From Pratylenchus scribneri (taxonomy: Eukaryota; Nematoda; Chromadorea; Rhabditida; Pratylenchidae): DNA of 64,000 nucleotides. This document shows positions 10,336 to 19,865 of the stretch, one piece after another (position 1 is the first letter of the stretch; every line of letters starts with the position of its first letter). Location of the stretch: NCBI GenBank assembly GCA_030063045.1, contig JAQSEB010000165.1, positions 186,001 to 250,000 of the forward strand, read 5' to 3'. The position numbers and the translations under genes were made by a program. The notes below the pieces were generated by a model. That model saw only the letters and a program-made list of their open reading frames with translations. It was not told the DNA's origin and did no database searches.

Positions 10336-13300
10336 ACTTGACATCTTTTCCATCCACAAAAAACTCAGCGCTAATTCATCGCAATCAGCCAAATAAATTC
10401 TCTCACTGGATGTCATCCAATTCTCGTGGAATATTTCACTTCGTGCATCAATTCCCGTGACATACTTTTCCAATTCGATTCCATGCGCCACAAACTTTGG
10501 CACATACCGTATTTTCCAATCTTTTTTAGCCCATTTCTTAGGCATAATAGTAAAATCCCAAGTGTCTAATTCACTTTCTCTATTCGTTGCGCCCCACACT
10601 TCTTCATTCTCAATTATCATCCTCAATTTTCTTCTAATAAAATCATGTTTTGTCGTCTCTTGAGACGTACTCGCAGTTTCCTCTTGCGTTTCTGCTTCAG
10701 TCAATTGATTTTGAGGCTTCGTAAGAATGGTAAGCCTCGCAAAATCAAAGGTTATTTGTTTAATTCTGGCTAGAGTATCCGCCCCAAATATTATGTCGAA
10801 ATTCGAGAATGAATTGAGTTCATCCTCAACTAACAAAACTTGGGCTGGCCATATTGCTCTGCCAACTCGAAAATTGATGCGAATTTGGCCATTTATTTTC
10901 ACTGGTCGGTCCTGAATACCATGGATTTGTTCATTGCAATCTTCAACTCTTTCTTGGCTCCATTTCCATTTTGTCAGTTTGGATCGAGGAGCCAGTGTGA
11001 CCTCAGATCCAGTATCAATCAGTGCTCTTACCTTCACCTTATTAGTATAGGCCATGATTATTGGACAGTTAATGGGTGCATTCGGCCTTCTACTTATCAT
11101 TCGAATATGGCCGCTCACTCGCTGCCCTTCTAAATCTAGCCGAATGTCTGCCGCTGACATGGTTCTTGGGAGATTAATTTTCCTCACTGGAGTATATTGC
11201 ACTGTGAATTCGCTACTTTTATTTGTTGAGTCATCATTGCTTTCCAGCTTTTTCATGGCTTCTTTGACTTTCATCCTTCTGAGTTGGGCTTTCCCTTTAT
11301 ATTCTTCCTTAATTAATGAGAAAATTCGCAGAATAAAATCTGCAAAAGTTATTAAAACTGCGATGGTTATAATCCATCGCCAAATTGTGACCCAATCTCC
11401 AAATATCTTGTTTATTAATGCACTTCGAATTTCATCTGCTCCACCGGGTGTTATTGTGTCTAATTCAGTATCTTCATCATGGATTTTATATGTCATTTCA
11501 CTAATTTTAACTAAATTTGTCAAGAAGGAATGAGTTATGATATCAGAGATATTATTTAAAGCTAAATGATGAAAAGCATGTGATGTAATATTTGGCATTG
11601 TTAATGATTGGTTTCCAAATTTCTTAAGTACATTAATTTTAGCCTTAGTCAATTTTGCAGTTATTTGATCAATTTCATAAGCTTCATTTTCCAAAATGAG
11701 GAATTGTTTCCGAAATTCCTCACATGGCGCCTTTTTGGATTCTGGCTTAATAATCATGCTTTTTGGGTCAAGGAAAACAGTTCTATTTTTCATATCAATC
11801 TTTATTTTGATTGGAATTAATTCAAAACATTCTGTCACATCTTGTTTTATCCCCTCGAGAGGAGTGAATTCATAATCGTTTTTGGTCAATTCGACGCAGG
11901 GCCAAACTTTAATGACCGCAGGACCAACCCGTTTTGCGTGAATTAACGAATTATTGAAAATTATTCTGGCAAACATAGTCGGATCCTCTACCATTGCTGA
12001 TAGGGCCCAATGCCTGGTTTCTTCCATATATTCACATATTGACCTTAATGAACTAGCAAAGGCAAACCTCATCGTTTCCGTCATTTCTTTACTTGCAAAT
12101 GATAGCTCAGCTTGCAGCTGTGAGTCCGTGACCATTCCTTCAGTTGCTCTTTTTCGCCTTTTGTTCTCATCGTTGTTGTTCCATTTCAAAACAGCATACC
12201 CTTGATTAGAAATGGTTAATTTGTTGCCACAGGCAACAATCTCCTTTGGGTTGGGATCAAATTCGAGTAGAATCGGTACATCATCTGCAATCCAAGTATT
12301 TCCCATTCTATGCCCTTCATATTTTCCCATTCCGGTATATTCACAATTTCCATATCTCTTCGGTTCCCAAATTAGGACCGTTTTATCTTCCAATACACAT
12401 TTTCCTTTTCGGTAGGGACAATGTGAAGCATTCCCTAAAGCCGAATGGACTCCGGGTTCCCCAAATTTTGTGAAAATTTCACTGGGAATTAAATAGCAAT
12501 TCTCGCTTACGACTGTTTCCCAATCAAAAGTGCCAATTAACCATGTCCTTGGTGATAAATCTATTTTATTATCAGTATGGGCCATGCCAGATTCATTCCT
12601 CAGTTTGCCAAGTGAGCACTTTCCATTTTCAATCATTTGACGGCATTCACTCTCATCAATAGGTAAAACCACTGGATCCAATTTCTCAGTAATCGGTACT
12701 CTACTTAAAGATGTGTATTTCTTTACCGATTTTCGCACTTTTCTACAAATCCAAGCTTGACTTCTATGCTCGTAAGCATTTGGGGTATACAACCATAATG
12801 GTTGGCGAACCAATGAACCATTGAATGAGGGGTCCATTTTTGGGCATCCCCTTGGTTCTGGTAGCGACCAAAGTAGTCCCTCTCTGTGAGTTTGGCATAT
12901 TACTGGATGGCCAGGTGCTGATAATGTTGGGATAGGGGTGACAGGAACAATCATGGTAAAAATGAATATTAGGAGCATTAAAACCCTTGAGATTTTTGGA
13001 CCAAGTCCTTCCCAATTACTCATTTTATACCTTTGCTCTTCCTCCTTTTTCTGAGGAGTTTCCTCCCTTTCTTCTGTCACAAATTCCACTTTCTTAATAA
13101 TTTTGACTTGCTCCTCTTCTTTGCATTGTATTGAATTCATTATGCCCGCATTCGAGCTACTGGGCTGGTCTTGAGGAGCATTTTGCCTTAAAGCTAATTG
13201 GGTCAGAGCTCCTATTATTTCATTGAGTTCCCTAGGCTGTACCTGTTGTATGGCATTAACATTGGTTTGCGGTGTATTAGGGATTCTATTTTGGAATTGC

Positions 13301-14634
13301 GCCTGCCTTTGCCTGCATTGGTAAGCCAAATGACCTAATTTATGGCAATAGTTACACTTTGGCCTATTTGACCAATTCCTTTCACTTTGCCTTTGTTGAT
13401 TTGCTTGATAATTCGCTCGTGAGCGATTCCCTCCATTAAATTTTCTATATCCCGAATTATTATTGCGCCCAAAATTATTATTATTATTCCTGAAATTGCT
13501 CCTAAAATTGCGCTGATAATTCCCATTGTTTCTATCATTTTGTCTTCCATTTGCTAGCGGTGTCCTATTACTTGATGATTGCGGTGGACTCCAATTATTT
13601 TGAGCAGCATTGGATTGATTAGCATTAGCAGTCAGTGCCTGTACTGCCTGAGGCACGACATCAGCAACATTGCCACTTTTCTCCGCTGCCAAAAGAGCCT
13701 CCAACTCTTCAGCTTGTGCTTTAACTAAGTCTAGGTCTTTGGTTTTAGACAGCCCTACTAACTTAATTAGAAAGCTTATATTTGGTCTGACCCTATCCAG
13801 GAATTCTTCACATATTTTCTCCTTTCTTTGCTCCTCCGTTAAAGTTGAGTTAACAACCTCCACAAGAGGTGTTAGCCTCCTCAAAAATTGGGTTATGGAT
13901 TCACTTTCCCTCTGCCTGCATAGTGAAAGAGTCCTTTTTGCTAATTCGCGCCGCTGGGGTGAGTCCAACTTTTCTCTAATCGCTTTAATCACACTTTTGA
14001 CATTTGCTTTCTCCGCGTTTGTCAATCTACGAAATATTTCTTTGGGGGTATCTTTCAATGATAAACCAAGACGCGCTACCTTTTCTTGGTCAGTCCAATT
14101 TCTTCCCATAGCTAATAGATATTCCTCAAAGTTTTCGGCCCAATGGTCAAACCCAATAACACTTTCTTCTGCAAAGGTTTCCAATTGGCCACTTGCGGAT
14201 AGCATATTAATTTCATCATTATCCGCATTATTAAAGTCGACAAATTGCTCCGGAGGAGTCCCAAATAAATTATTAAAATTAGGCATTCGCGCTTCTTCCA
14301 ATTGCCTTCTCCTATATTCTTGATTTATACTCACTTGTGAGTTTTGCCCGTTTTTCTTATTATCCTTATTCACAAGGTCGTCAATCACTTGTGCCAGCTG
14401 ATTGACTTGAATTTCCATGGCTTGCATGTTTGTATTGACATCACCAGCAACCTGATTAATTGCTTCAGTATTTTGTTTGACTTTTCTACTTATAGCCCTA
14501 AAGGTCCTATTAATTCCATCTTCCAAATGGACTAAATCTCCATGTGCCTTTTCCAAATCAGAGACTTTAACCGAAGTCTTTCCTTGCCAGAAAAGTTTGT
14601 CAATTGCTACAATTTGCAATGTTTCGTCTTCCAT
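10333..14634 (-). CDS. Gag-envelope-protease fusion polyprotein
   Basis: The 1433-codon ORF begins at ATG 14634. Residues 1-330 resemble a retrotransposon Gag, with an N-terminal coiled coil and a capsid-like helical block. An Asn/Arg-rich stretch and a CCHC zinc knuckle (CNYCHKLGHLAYQC, near residue 425) form the nucleocapsid. From about residue 537 the sequence changes to a type I glycoprotein: hydrophobic signal-like segment, a cysteine-rich ectodomain with several N-x-S/T sites, a furin-like KRRKR (near residue 826), and a membrane anchor near residues 1083-1110. A DTG protease unit (ALIDTGSEVTLAP, near residue 1204, with FDIIFGADTL) closes the ORF. The envelope resembles viral fusion glycoproteins only in architecture; I cannot assign its family. 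With no stop between Gag and envelope, either internal splicing or proteolysis would be needed to free it. Confidence 0.88.
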   Translation of the reverse strand: MEDETLQIVAIDKLFWQGKTSVKVSDLEKAHGDLVHLEDGINRTFRAISRKVKQNTEAINQVAGDVNTNMQAMEIQVNQLAQVIDDLVNKDNKKNGQNSQVSINQEYRRRQLEEARMPNFNNLFGTPPEQFVDFNNADNDEINMLSASGQLETFAEESVIGFDHWAENFEEYLLAMGRNWTDQEKVARLGLSLKDTPKEIFRRLTNAEKANVKSVIKAIREKLDSPQRRELAKRTLSLCRQRESESITQFLRRLTPLVEVVNSTLTEEQRKEKICEEFLDRVRPNISFLIKLVGLSKTKDLDLVKAQAEELEALLAAEKSGNVADVVPQAVQALTANANQSNAAQNNWSPPQSSSNRTPLANGRQNDRNNGNYQRNFRSNFRNNNNNFGRNNNSGYRKFNGGNRSRANYQANQQRQSERNWSNRPKCNYCHKLGHLAYQCRQRQAQFQNRIPNTPQTNVNAIQQVQPRELNEIIGALTQLALRQNAPQDQPSSSNAGIMNSIQCKEEEQVKIIKKVEFVTEEREETPQKKEEEQRYKMSNWEGLGPKISRVLMLLIFIFTMIVPVTPIPTLSAPGHPVICQTHREGLLWSLPEPRGCPKMDPSFNGSLVRQPLWLYTPNAYEHRSQAWICRKVRKSVKKYTSLSRVPITEKLDPVVLPIDESECRQMIENGKCSLGKLRNESGMAHTDNKIDLSPRTWLIGTFDWETVVSENCYLIPSEIFTKFGEPGVHSALGNASHCPYRKGKCVLEDKTVLIWEPKRYGNCEYTGMGKYEGHRMGNTWIADDVPILLEFDPNPKEIVACGNKLTISNQGYAVLKWNNNDENKRRKRATEGMVTDSQLQAELSFASKEMTETMRFAFASSLRSICEYMEETRHWALSAMVEDPTMFARIIFNNSLIHAKRVGPAVIKVWPCVELTKNDYEFTPLEGIKQDVTECFELIPIKIKIDMKNRTVFLDPKSMIIKPESKKAPCEEFRKQFLILENEAYEIDQITAKLTKAKINVLKKFGNQSLTMPNITSHAFHHLALNNISDIITHSFLTNLVKISEMTYKIHDEDTELDTITPGGADEIRSALINKIFGDWVTIWRWIITIAVLITFADFILRIFSLIKEEYKGKAQLRRMKVKEAMKKLESNDDSTNKSSEFTVQYTPVRKINLPRTMSAADIRLDLEGQRVSGHIRMISRRPNAPINCPIIMAYTNKVKVRALIDTGSEVTLAPRSKLTKWKWSQERVEDCNEQIHGIQDRPVKINGQIRINFRVGRAIWPAQVLLVEDELNSFSNFDIIFGADTLARIKQITFDFARLTILTKPQNQLTEAETQEETASTSQETTKHDFIRRKLRMIIENEEVWGATNRESELDTWDFTIMPKKWAKKDWKIRYVPKFVAHGIELEKYVTGIDARSEIFHENWMTSSERIYLADCDELALSFLWMEKMSS

Positions 14635-14648
14635 AATTCTTGTTATTC

Positions 14649-14662
14649 AGGCTCGTAAGCCT
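14649..14662 (-). repeat. Hairpin/CAAG motif immediately 5' of gag
   Basis: On the minus strand it reads AGGCTTACGAGCCT, then GAATAA and CAAG, ending only a few bases before the gag ATG at 14634. The C-to-T change in the core would form a G-U pair in element-sense RNA. Confidence 0.82.
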
Positions 14663-15564
14663 TTCGACTTTGTTACTGTTGAAAGTACCTGATTTGGCTG
14701 CTTCTCGTCCAAAGGAGGAGCCGAGTTCCAAACCAGTGCTTTGATGGAGAATTTAAGTGAAATTTGAATTGATAGTTTGTGTGCGCTTTTTGAGTGATAG
14801 CTTAAATGCGGTAAATTAATTTCTTATTTGCTTAAAATTAAAGTCTACTGGGGATATGAGGCATTATTCTAGATCCTAAGGGGAACTAAATGGATGAATG
14901 AAAAATGAAATGAAATGAGAAAATTGTCCGGATTAAAATGTGGTCGGCTAATGAAGATTGTTGTAAAAAAACTGATATTTGTGGCTTTTCCATTAATTTA
15001 TTTGCCCCTCCCCTTTTTTTGCCTTTTTACATTTGGCTTTTCCACTCCACAAAACTGTGAGAAGATTACTTCGTTGAGATATCGTTGAAGATAAGTGATC
15101 CGATCATTTTCAACGGAATGCCTCTAGCTTGATGGCTGGGAGAATGATTTGTGGGAAGTGGGCAACTTCCTCTTATTAAAGGAATTTCAACAGCTTACTG
15201 GCTGGGAAATGTTTTGATGAGATTCCATTTTCTTTTTTTATTAATGGAGTTCCGATTGTTTAATAGCTGGGAATCTTTTACGTGCATTTTTATGAGTTTT
15301 AATGGATGACTTGTGTTTATTTATTTTGTACTTTGATCTTCTGATTAAATCCCCTTTTTGTTTTTATGGACATTTTATTTGATTTTTGAGAACTTTTTGA
15401 CATTTTTAAATCAATTTGCCATTGGGAAAAGACGAGGGAAAAGTTGGCCTTTTTTAAGTCTATTTGTTCCATTTAATGATTGCCCATGGCTTTGATTCAC
15501 ATTTTTGATTGATTGCCTTTTTAATTACATTTTAGCCTTTTATTCATAAGTCGACTTGATTTTC

Positions 15565-15576
15565 CTCTCTTGAGAG
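15565..15576 (-). repeat. Hairpin/CAAG motif in leader intron
   Basis: CTCTCTTGAGAG on the plus strand, with CTTG to the left, about 35 nt downstream of the predicted leader splice donor. Five-base-pair arms. Confidence 0.75.
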
Positions 15577-15609
15577 ATGTTGCAACAAAAAAATGACAGA
15601 AAAACTTAC

Positions 15610-15860
15610 CGGCGTCCCGGCTCCCTTAGATTGATCCTGAGAAGTCCATTTTTGATTGCCATTCATTCCCGTCGATGATCCGAAGTTGTTCTGCCTGAGG
15701 CAGAACCATCCGGTGCTACCAGTTAGTGGATGGGCGTGTTGGGCTGAGGGATTCGGGAATGACGACGAAATGATGACGACGAAGAGTCTTGGGTTAAGGT
15801 GGAATTACTCTGGCCGGGCCCTGGCCTTCAAGTTGCCCCCAATTCCCCTTCAAGTCTCAT
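15610..15860 (-). other. GC-rich leader or first exon upstream of the retroelement
   Basis: This segment is clearly more GC-rich than its flanks, ends at the GTAAGT donor, and has only short reading frames. It contains a 16-nt perfect palindrome-like stem (TTCTGCCTGAGGCAGAA, 15689-15705). A TATA-like element (ATTTATAAT on the minus strand) lies about 100 bases upstream near 15960. It may be transcribed leader sequence or part of an unrecognised LTR. Confidence 0.35.
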
Positions 15861-15869
15861 AGATTTTAA

Positions 15870-16703
15870 TGAATAACTTTATTGGCTTCTCATTAGGAAA
15901 AGGGATAAAGATGAATGTGAATGGGGAATAATGGGATAAAGAATAAAGTCTTGCGGGGATTATAAATGATGTGAAGGGGCGGGATTAAAAGGGAATAAAT
16001 GTGAAAGGTGAATAATGCGAATAAATGTCCGAAAATTAATAGTCCTTCCAAGTGGGCTAATTCCTTACAGAAATTTTGTTTTAATTTTTTTATTATTGAA
16101 TTATTTTATAATTTTTATTTTGAGGCAAGGGAAAAAAGTGGAAGGAAAAAAGCGCAAAATAGAATTGACTGATAAAAATTTTTGTCAAGTAGGGTAGAAA
16201 CATTCTGTTAGGTCTTTTTGGTCTTTTGGTGTAGATCTTTTGGTTGGATTCGTGTTTACGGTTTGCGCGTTTCGCCGAAAGGGTAAAACATTTCAATCAA
16301 TCCTTTTTTTTGCCAGTTTTACATTTTCAAATCATGTTTTGAAACTGGTTTTGAGGGTTTTCCAAGATTATAAATGCGAAAACATCATTGATTTTTTGGT
16401 TTAACCCCTCTAAAATCTAAATAGCCGAAAACGGGTTTGGATAAAATGTCTTTTCCCGAATGCCGATGCCGACCTTTTTCGATGAAACCTGCCTGAAACG
16501 CGAAACGCGCTTACCACCAATACCAATCATTGTAAATTTCATTTTGTTCAATAATCATTTTTGATATGTGAAAATGAAAAGCAAACAAATAGATTAATAT
16601 CGATTAATATATTTTACGATTACTTTGAAGAATAACCCTAACCCTACCTTACCCAAATTTATGTTGCTTTTTTAATCTTATTTACCTATTTTGGATTAAT
16701 AAA
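15870..16703. other. Intergenic region upstream of the GSKIP gene
   Basis: AT-rich sequence with no recognisable gene. It holds a short telomere-like run (AACCCTAACCCTACC, near 16636) and a CG-containing patch around 16430-16510. The promoter of the downstream gene is presumably here, but no specific element is evident. Confidence 0.4.
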
Positions 16704-19038
16704 ATGAGCTACTCAAATATTGGTGCTGCTGTTGGTGCTGTACCTTCTTCTGGGTTCACAACCAATTTATCTGTCAGTGTTGAAAAACAACAACAATTGA
16801 TTTCGCCGGCATCGGGGACCCCAATTACTTGCGGTTCTGATGCAAATTTTTTGGCCGATTCTTTGGGTGTTTCTCCGCTCTATCGACAACAAGACTCACA
16901 AGTAAATTAGTCAAATATATGAGAAAATATTGATTATAATTAATAAAGCGTTGGCAAACGGCCGCAAAAGTCTATCAATCCAGCCGCTCGCAAGCACATA
17001 GTCCAACTTCGGGCACCGGGGCTCCCCTACACCATGCATTTGGTGATTCACTTTCTGCTGAGGGGCCGCTTTCGCAGAAAATTCGTCAATGTCGAAGCAT
17101 TGGGTTTCTTATATTACTTTTAATAAAGCGAAAAATTAATTTGGCTTAAAATTTATTGTAAATGGCGAAAAGGTTGTAATAGTTGACAGTTCAGTGGTTT
17201 ATCCTAGACGGGTAAACCAATAAACCTTATACAAAATCAATAGATCTCGTCAAATCGCATCTTTTGATAATGCTTTGGATCGGGTTTAACCAATTTAGAT
17301 TAGTTTTGAACCAGAAATGATTTAAGTGGTTCAAACGGTTTAATACCCTTAATTATTGATCAAACCAGAACAAATTATATACCAATCAATACGTCTCGAT
17401 GAGATCTATCGATCGGGTATAGGGTTTGGGGGTCTAGGACTAACCATTAAATCGCTTTAATACAATTAATTTATACCATTGCCATTTTCAATGTTTTTTT
17501 CGCTAAATATGTACTAAAACTTAATATATCGAAAATATTTTAAGTTCGCCAATTTCATTGGCCGACATTGCCAGTGTTAATCGTCAATTGCATCGCGAAA
17601 TGGAAAAAGGACAACGGCCACGAACCAGCAGTGCCGTGCATGGATCACTGGAATTGGAAGCGATCGCCGCCGTACATGAATTGGCCACTCATGTTCGGTT
17701 TCAATTTTTATTTAAATATTTCAAATTTAAAATGGAAATTTATGTGGAAATTAACATTGAAAAATATTAAAAAATTGAAATACTGAAAAGATTTTAACGG
17801 TTCAATAATTTAATGTCACGGGTCACTAAGCCTCATACCCGGTTTATCATAGATCTTTAGACTTTATGTAGAAAAAAGTTTTGTCCAAAGCTCATTGTTT
17901 GATTTCAAACTAATAGATTTATATCCAAAAAACTAATGTAAAACCTTTAATTTAGACCAAAAGTCAAACCCAAACCATAACAATTTATATACTACTAATC
18001 AATGTTTGTTGTCAAAGATCTATCTATTGGTTTAGGTTTGAGGCTTGAGGGTCTAAGTCTAAGACTAACCATAAATCACTGAATCATTAAAATCAAACTT
18101 GAAACTTTCAATTTCAATACTAATCATTACCCAAAAATGCTTAATATTCACTTTTGCAGGTTAAACAAATTTCGGTTTCGGAAATTCTGCCACGAACTGC
18201 CGATCTTATTTTCGTGAACATCAAAACATATGAAGGTTTTGTTTTCAAATGTTTTAACTAATATTCGATATTTTAGATCTGCCTTACACTTTGGAATTGA
18301 CTCTTAAAGGCTGGAGAGTGGCATCGGCTCACAGTGATTCGATGAATGGTTTGTTAAACAATTTAAAAACTTTGAAAATGGCTGAAAGAATTTAGCGGTT
18401 TAATGGTTTAGCAGTTTCTCCTAGATCCCTAAAAACCATGTACCTAATCGAAAGAACTCATAAGACCCGACGATTGGTATTAAACCGTTTAAACCTGTGC
18501 CAAATCATTCCAAACGAGGATTCTTGAAGAGTTCTATCGACTATCGATTGAGTATAAGGTTTATGTGTCTACAATAGTGTTTTCCGGCTATGGAAGCAAA
18601 AAATGGGTAAGAGTCCCACTATGGTTTCTTTTGTTCTCCTCTGTAATTTTATTCGCCACCGAAAATACCGGACCCCGTTCCCCTGAAAATACAGGCCTCC
18701 GAAGAACTCCGATTTCTCCCTTTCCTCAGAAACTAATCTAGGATAAAACACTGATCAACAGAAACGACTTTTCGCCATTTTCCAGTGTTTTTTTGCCATT
18801 AAAAATTTCTTAAAATATTCCAATAATAAATCCAATTTTCTCAGGTGATTATCACAATGTGGCGCTGCATACTCGATACTTTAAAAATGCCAAAGAAGTG
18901 CTGGACATGATTTCGCCGAACCATGACAAACATTTCAGTGATTGTTTGGCCGAACGACTCAAACAATTGGAGAAGGAGGAGGGCGGAAGAGGCAGCGGAA
19001 AAGAGGAAGATGGAAAGGAAAATAAAACATTTCAATGA
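16704..19038 (+). CDS. GSKIP-domain protein (GSK3-interacting, DUF727)
   Basis: Six exons give about 280 residues: 16704-16901, 16949-17103, 17545-17692, 18160-18235, 18277-18348 and 18845-19038, all with GT-AG ends. The first two and part of the third encode a Ser/Gln-rich, probably disordered N-terminus. The GSKIP fold follows (ELEAIAAVHELATH, then ADLIFVNIKTYEDLPYTLEL and GWRVAS, then VLDMISPNHDKHFSDCLAERL). The last block is the helical region that in human GSKIP contacts GSK3, and the protein also binds the PKA regulatory subunit. The vertebrate protein is about 139 residues, so the long N-terminus is an addition. The tail is charged (GGRGSGKEEDGKENK). The introns carry copies of the MITE-like repeat. 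The ATG at 16704 is the first in the exon. Confidence 0.8.
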
Positions 19039-19865
19039 ACGAAAGCGGATAATAAATCGATAAATAATTAGACAAAATTTGGTGCTTAATGGGCCCTCTT
19101 AAGCAAAAAGAATGATTGGATTTAATAAACCTAAAATTTAGCCAAATATTCATTAATAAAAATTGTAATATTTTCACATTTTTTTTTCATTTAATTTTAT
19201 ATTTTTCCATCCACACTAGTCCATATGTAAAATATAAAAGCTGAATAAAAGTGCAATTTTCTCAACTTTGTTTTAATAAATTTTACACATTTATAAATGT
19301 TAAAATTACATCTTTATTTATTTGGAAATGATCTTTATAATTCTTTAAACAAAGGGTGCCAATTCTTTTGTCAATAAAATCAGTTTTTTTGAGATAACAT
19401 TTTAGTGCTTGATCTTATAGACCCATAAACCTTATAACAATTTTATGGAGCTTTTATCAAGACTCAACTCATCGATTGATGTATTGTTTGCCAGGGTTTG
19501 GCAAAAATTCAAAGTATTTAACGGTTTAAACCCTATTTTGGTTTTTAATTTTTAACTTGTTTAGTTTTGAATCAGACCTCGGCAAACAATACATCAATCG
19601 ACGCGTCTCGATGAGCTCTGTAAAATTGGGATAAGATTTATGGGTTTAAGATCAAGCACTTATTAGTGTCTAACTTCTATAAACTAATACGAATGTCAAA
19701 AATAACTAATCAGCCAAGCTACCAATCAATAATCCAACCTACCCCAAGCCAAGATAAACTGAAAATTGAGTTGAAATTTTAATAAGAATTGAGCATTATT
19801 ATTTAATATTTAATTATTGAAACCAAATAATTTAGAATAAAATTAAAGATAAATAAAAAAAATCA
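19039..19865. other. Intergenic region between GSKIP and MIC60 genes
   Basis: AT-rich spacer with several AATAAA-like signals just past the GSKIP stop (19050-19065) and one copy of the MITE-like family at 19395-19670. No gene seen. Confidence 0.45.

Larger units (their letters stand above)
2355..15576 (-). repeat. Dispersed hairpin/CAAG motif family, 14 copies
   Basis: Minus-strand consensus is a 4-6 nt arm around CTYAMGAG, then 5-7 mostly A/T bases, then CAAG. Copies are at 2355-2366, 2421-2432, 2511-2522, 3936-3949, 5716-5729, 6391-6404, 7944-7957, 9050-9061, 9678-9689, 10654-10667, 12766-12779, 13413-13426, 14649-14662 and 15565-15576. Degenerate copies lie near 11851 and 10713. Arms differ between copies but stay complementary: GGC/GCC, CGC/GCG, GAC/GTC, GCC/GGC, CCC/GGG, TGC/GCA, GTC/GAC. 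Thirteen of the fourteen have exact CAAG; the copy at 10654 has CATG. No copy was seen elsewhere in the window. Confidence 0.85.
14640..15609 (-). promoter_or_regulatory. Probable 5' leader intron of the retroelement
   Basis: A consensus donor (GTAAGT, minus strand) lies at 15609 at the edge of a GC-richer leader. A pyrimidine-containing acceptor (TTTCAACAG, minus strand, near 14680) lies about 45 nt upstream of the gag ATG. The intervening sequence is AT-rich and non-coding. Splicing of a leader exon to gag is inferred; a retroviral-style donor could also serve a subgenomic envelope mRNA. Confidence 0.35.
5744..15860 (-). mobile_element. Ty3/gypsy-like endogenous retroelement with envelope and three proteases
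   Basis: The minus-strand order is leader, gag, envelope, protease 1, in-frame TGA, proteases 2 and 3, then RT-RNase H-integrase. The RT-RH-IN order and YVDD active site place pol with Metaviridae (Ty3/gypsy). Coding domains look intact, with only the TGA and the -1 frame change between ORFs, so the copy may be young. No paired LTRs or target-site duplication were recognised; limits are set by the leader exon near 15860 and the pol stop, and the true ends are unknown. The envelope lies between nucleocapsid and protease rather than after integrase, which is not the usual retroviral order. Confidence 0.85.

Noticed and set aside
5440..16300. Long terminal repeats of the retroelement
   Set aside because: I compared the flanks by eye (5440-5740, 2830-3500, 14660-16300) and found no shared long block; a self-alignment would be needed to exclude diverged LTRs.
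16632..16650. Telomeric repeat AACCCTAACCCTA as a chromosome end or internal telomere
   Set aside because: Only two units, and nematode telomeres are usually TTAGGC; likely chance.
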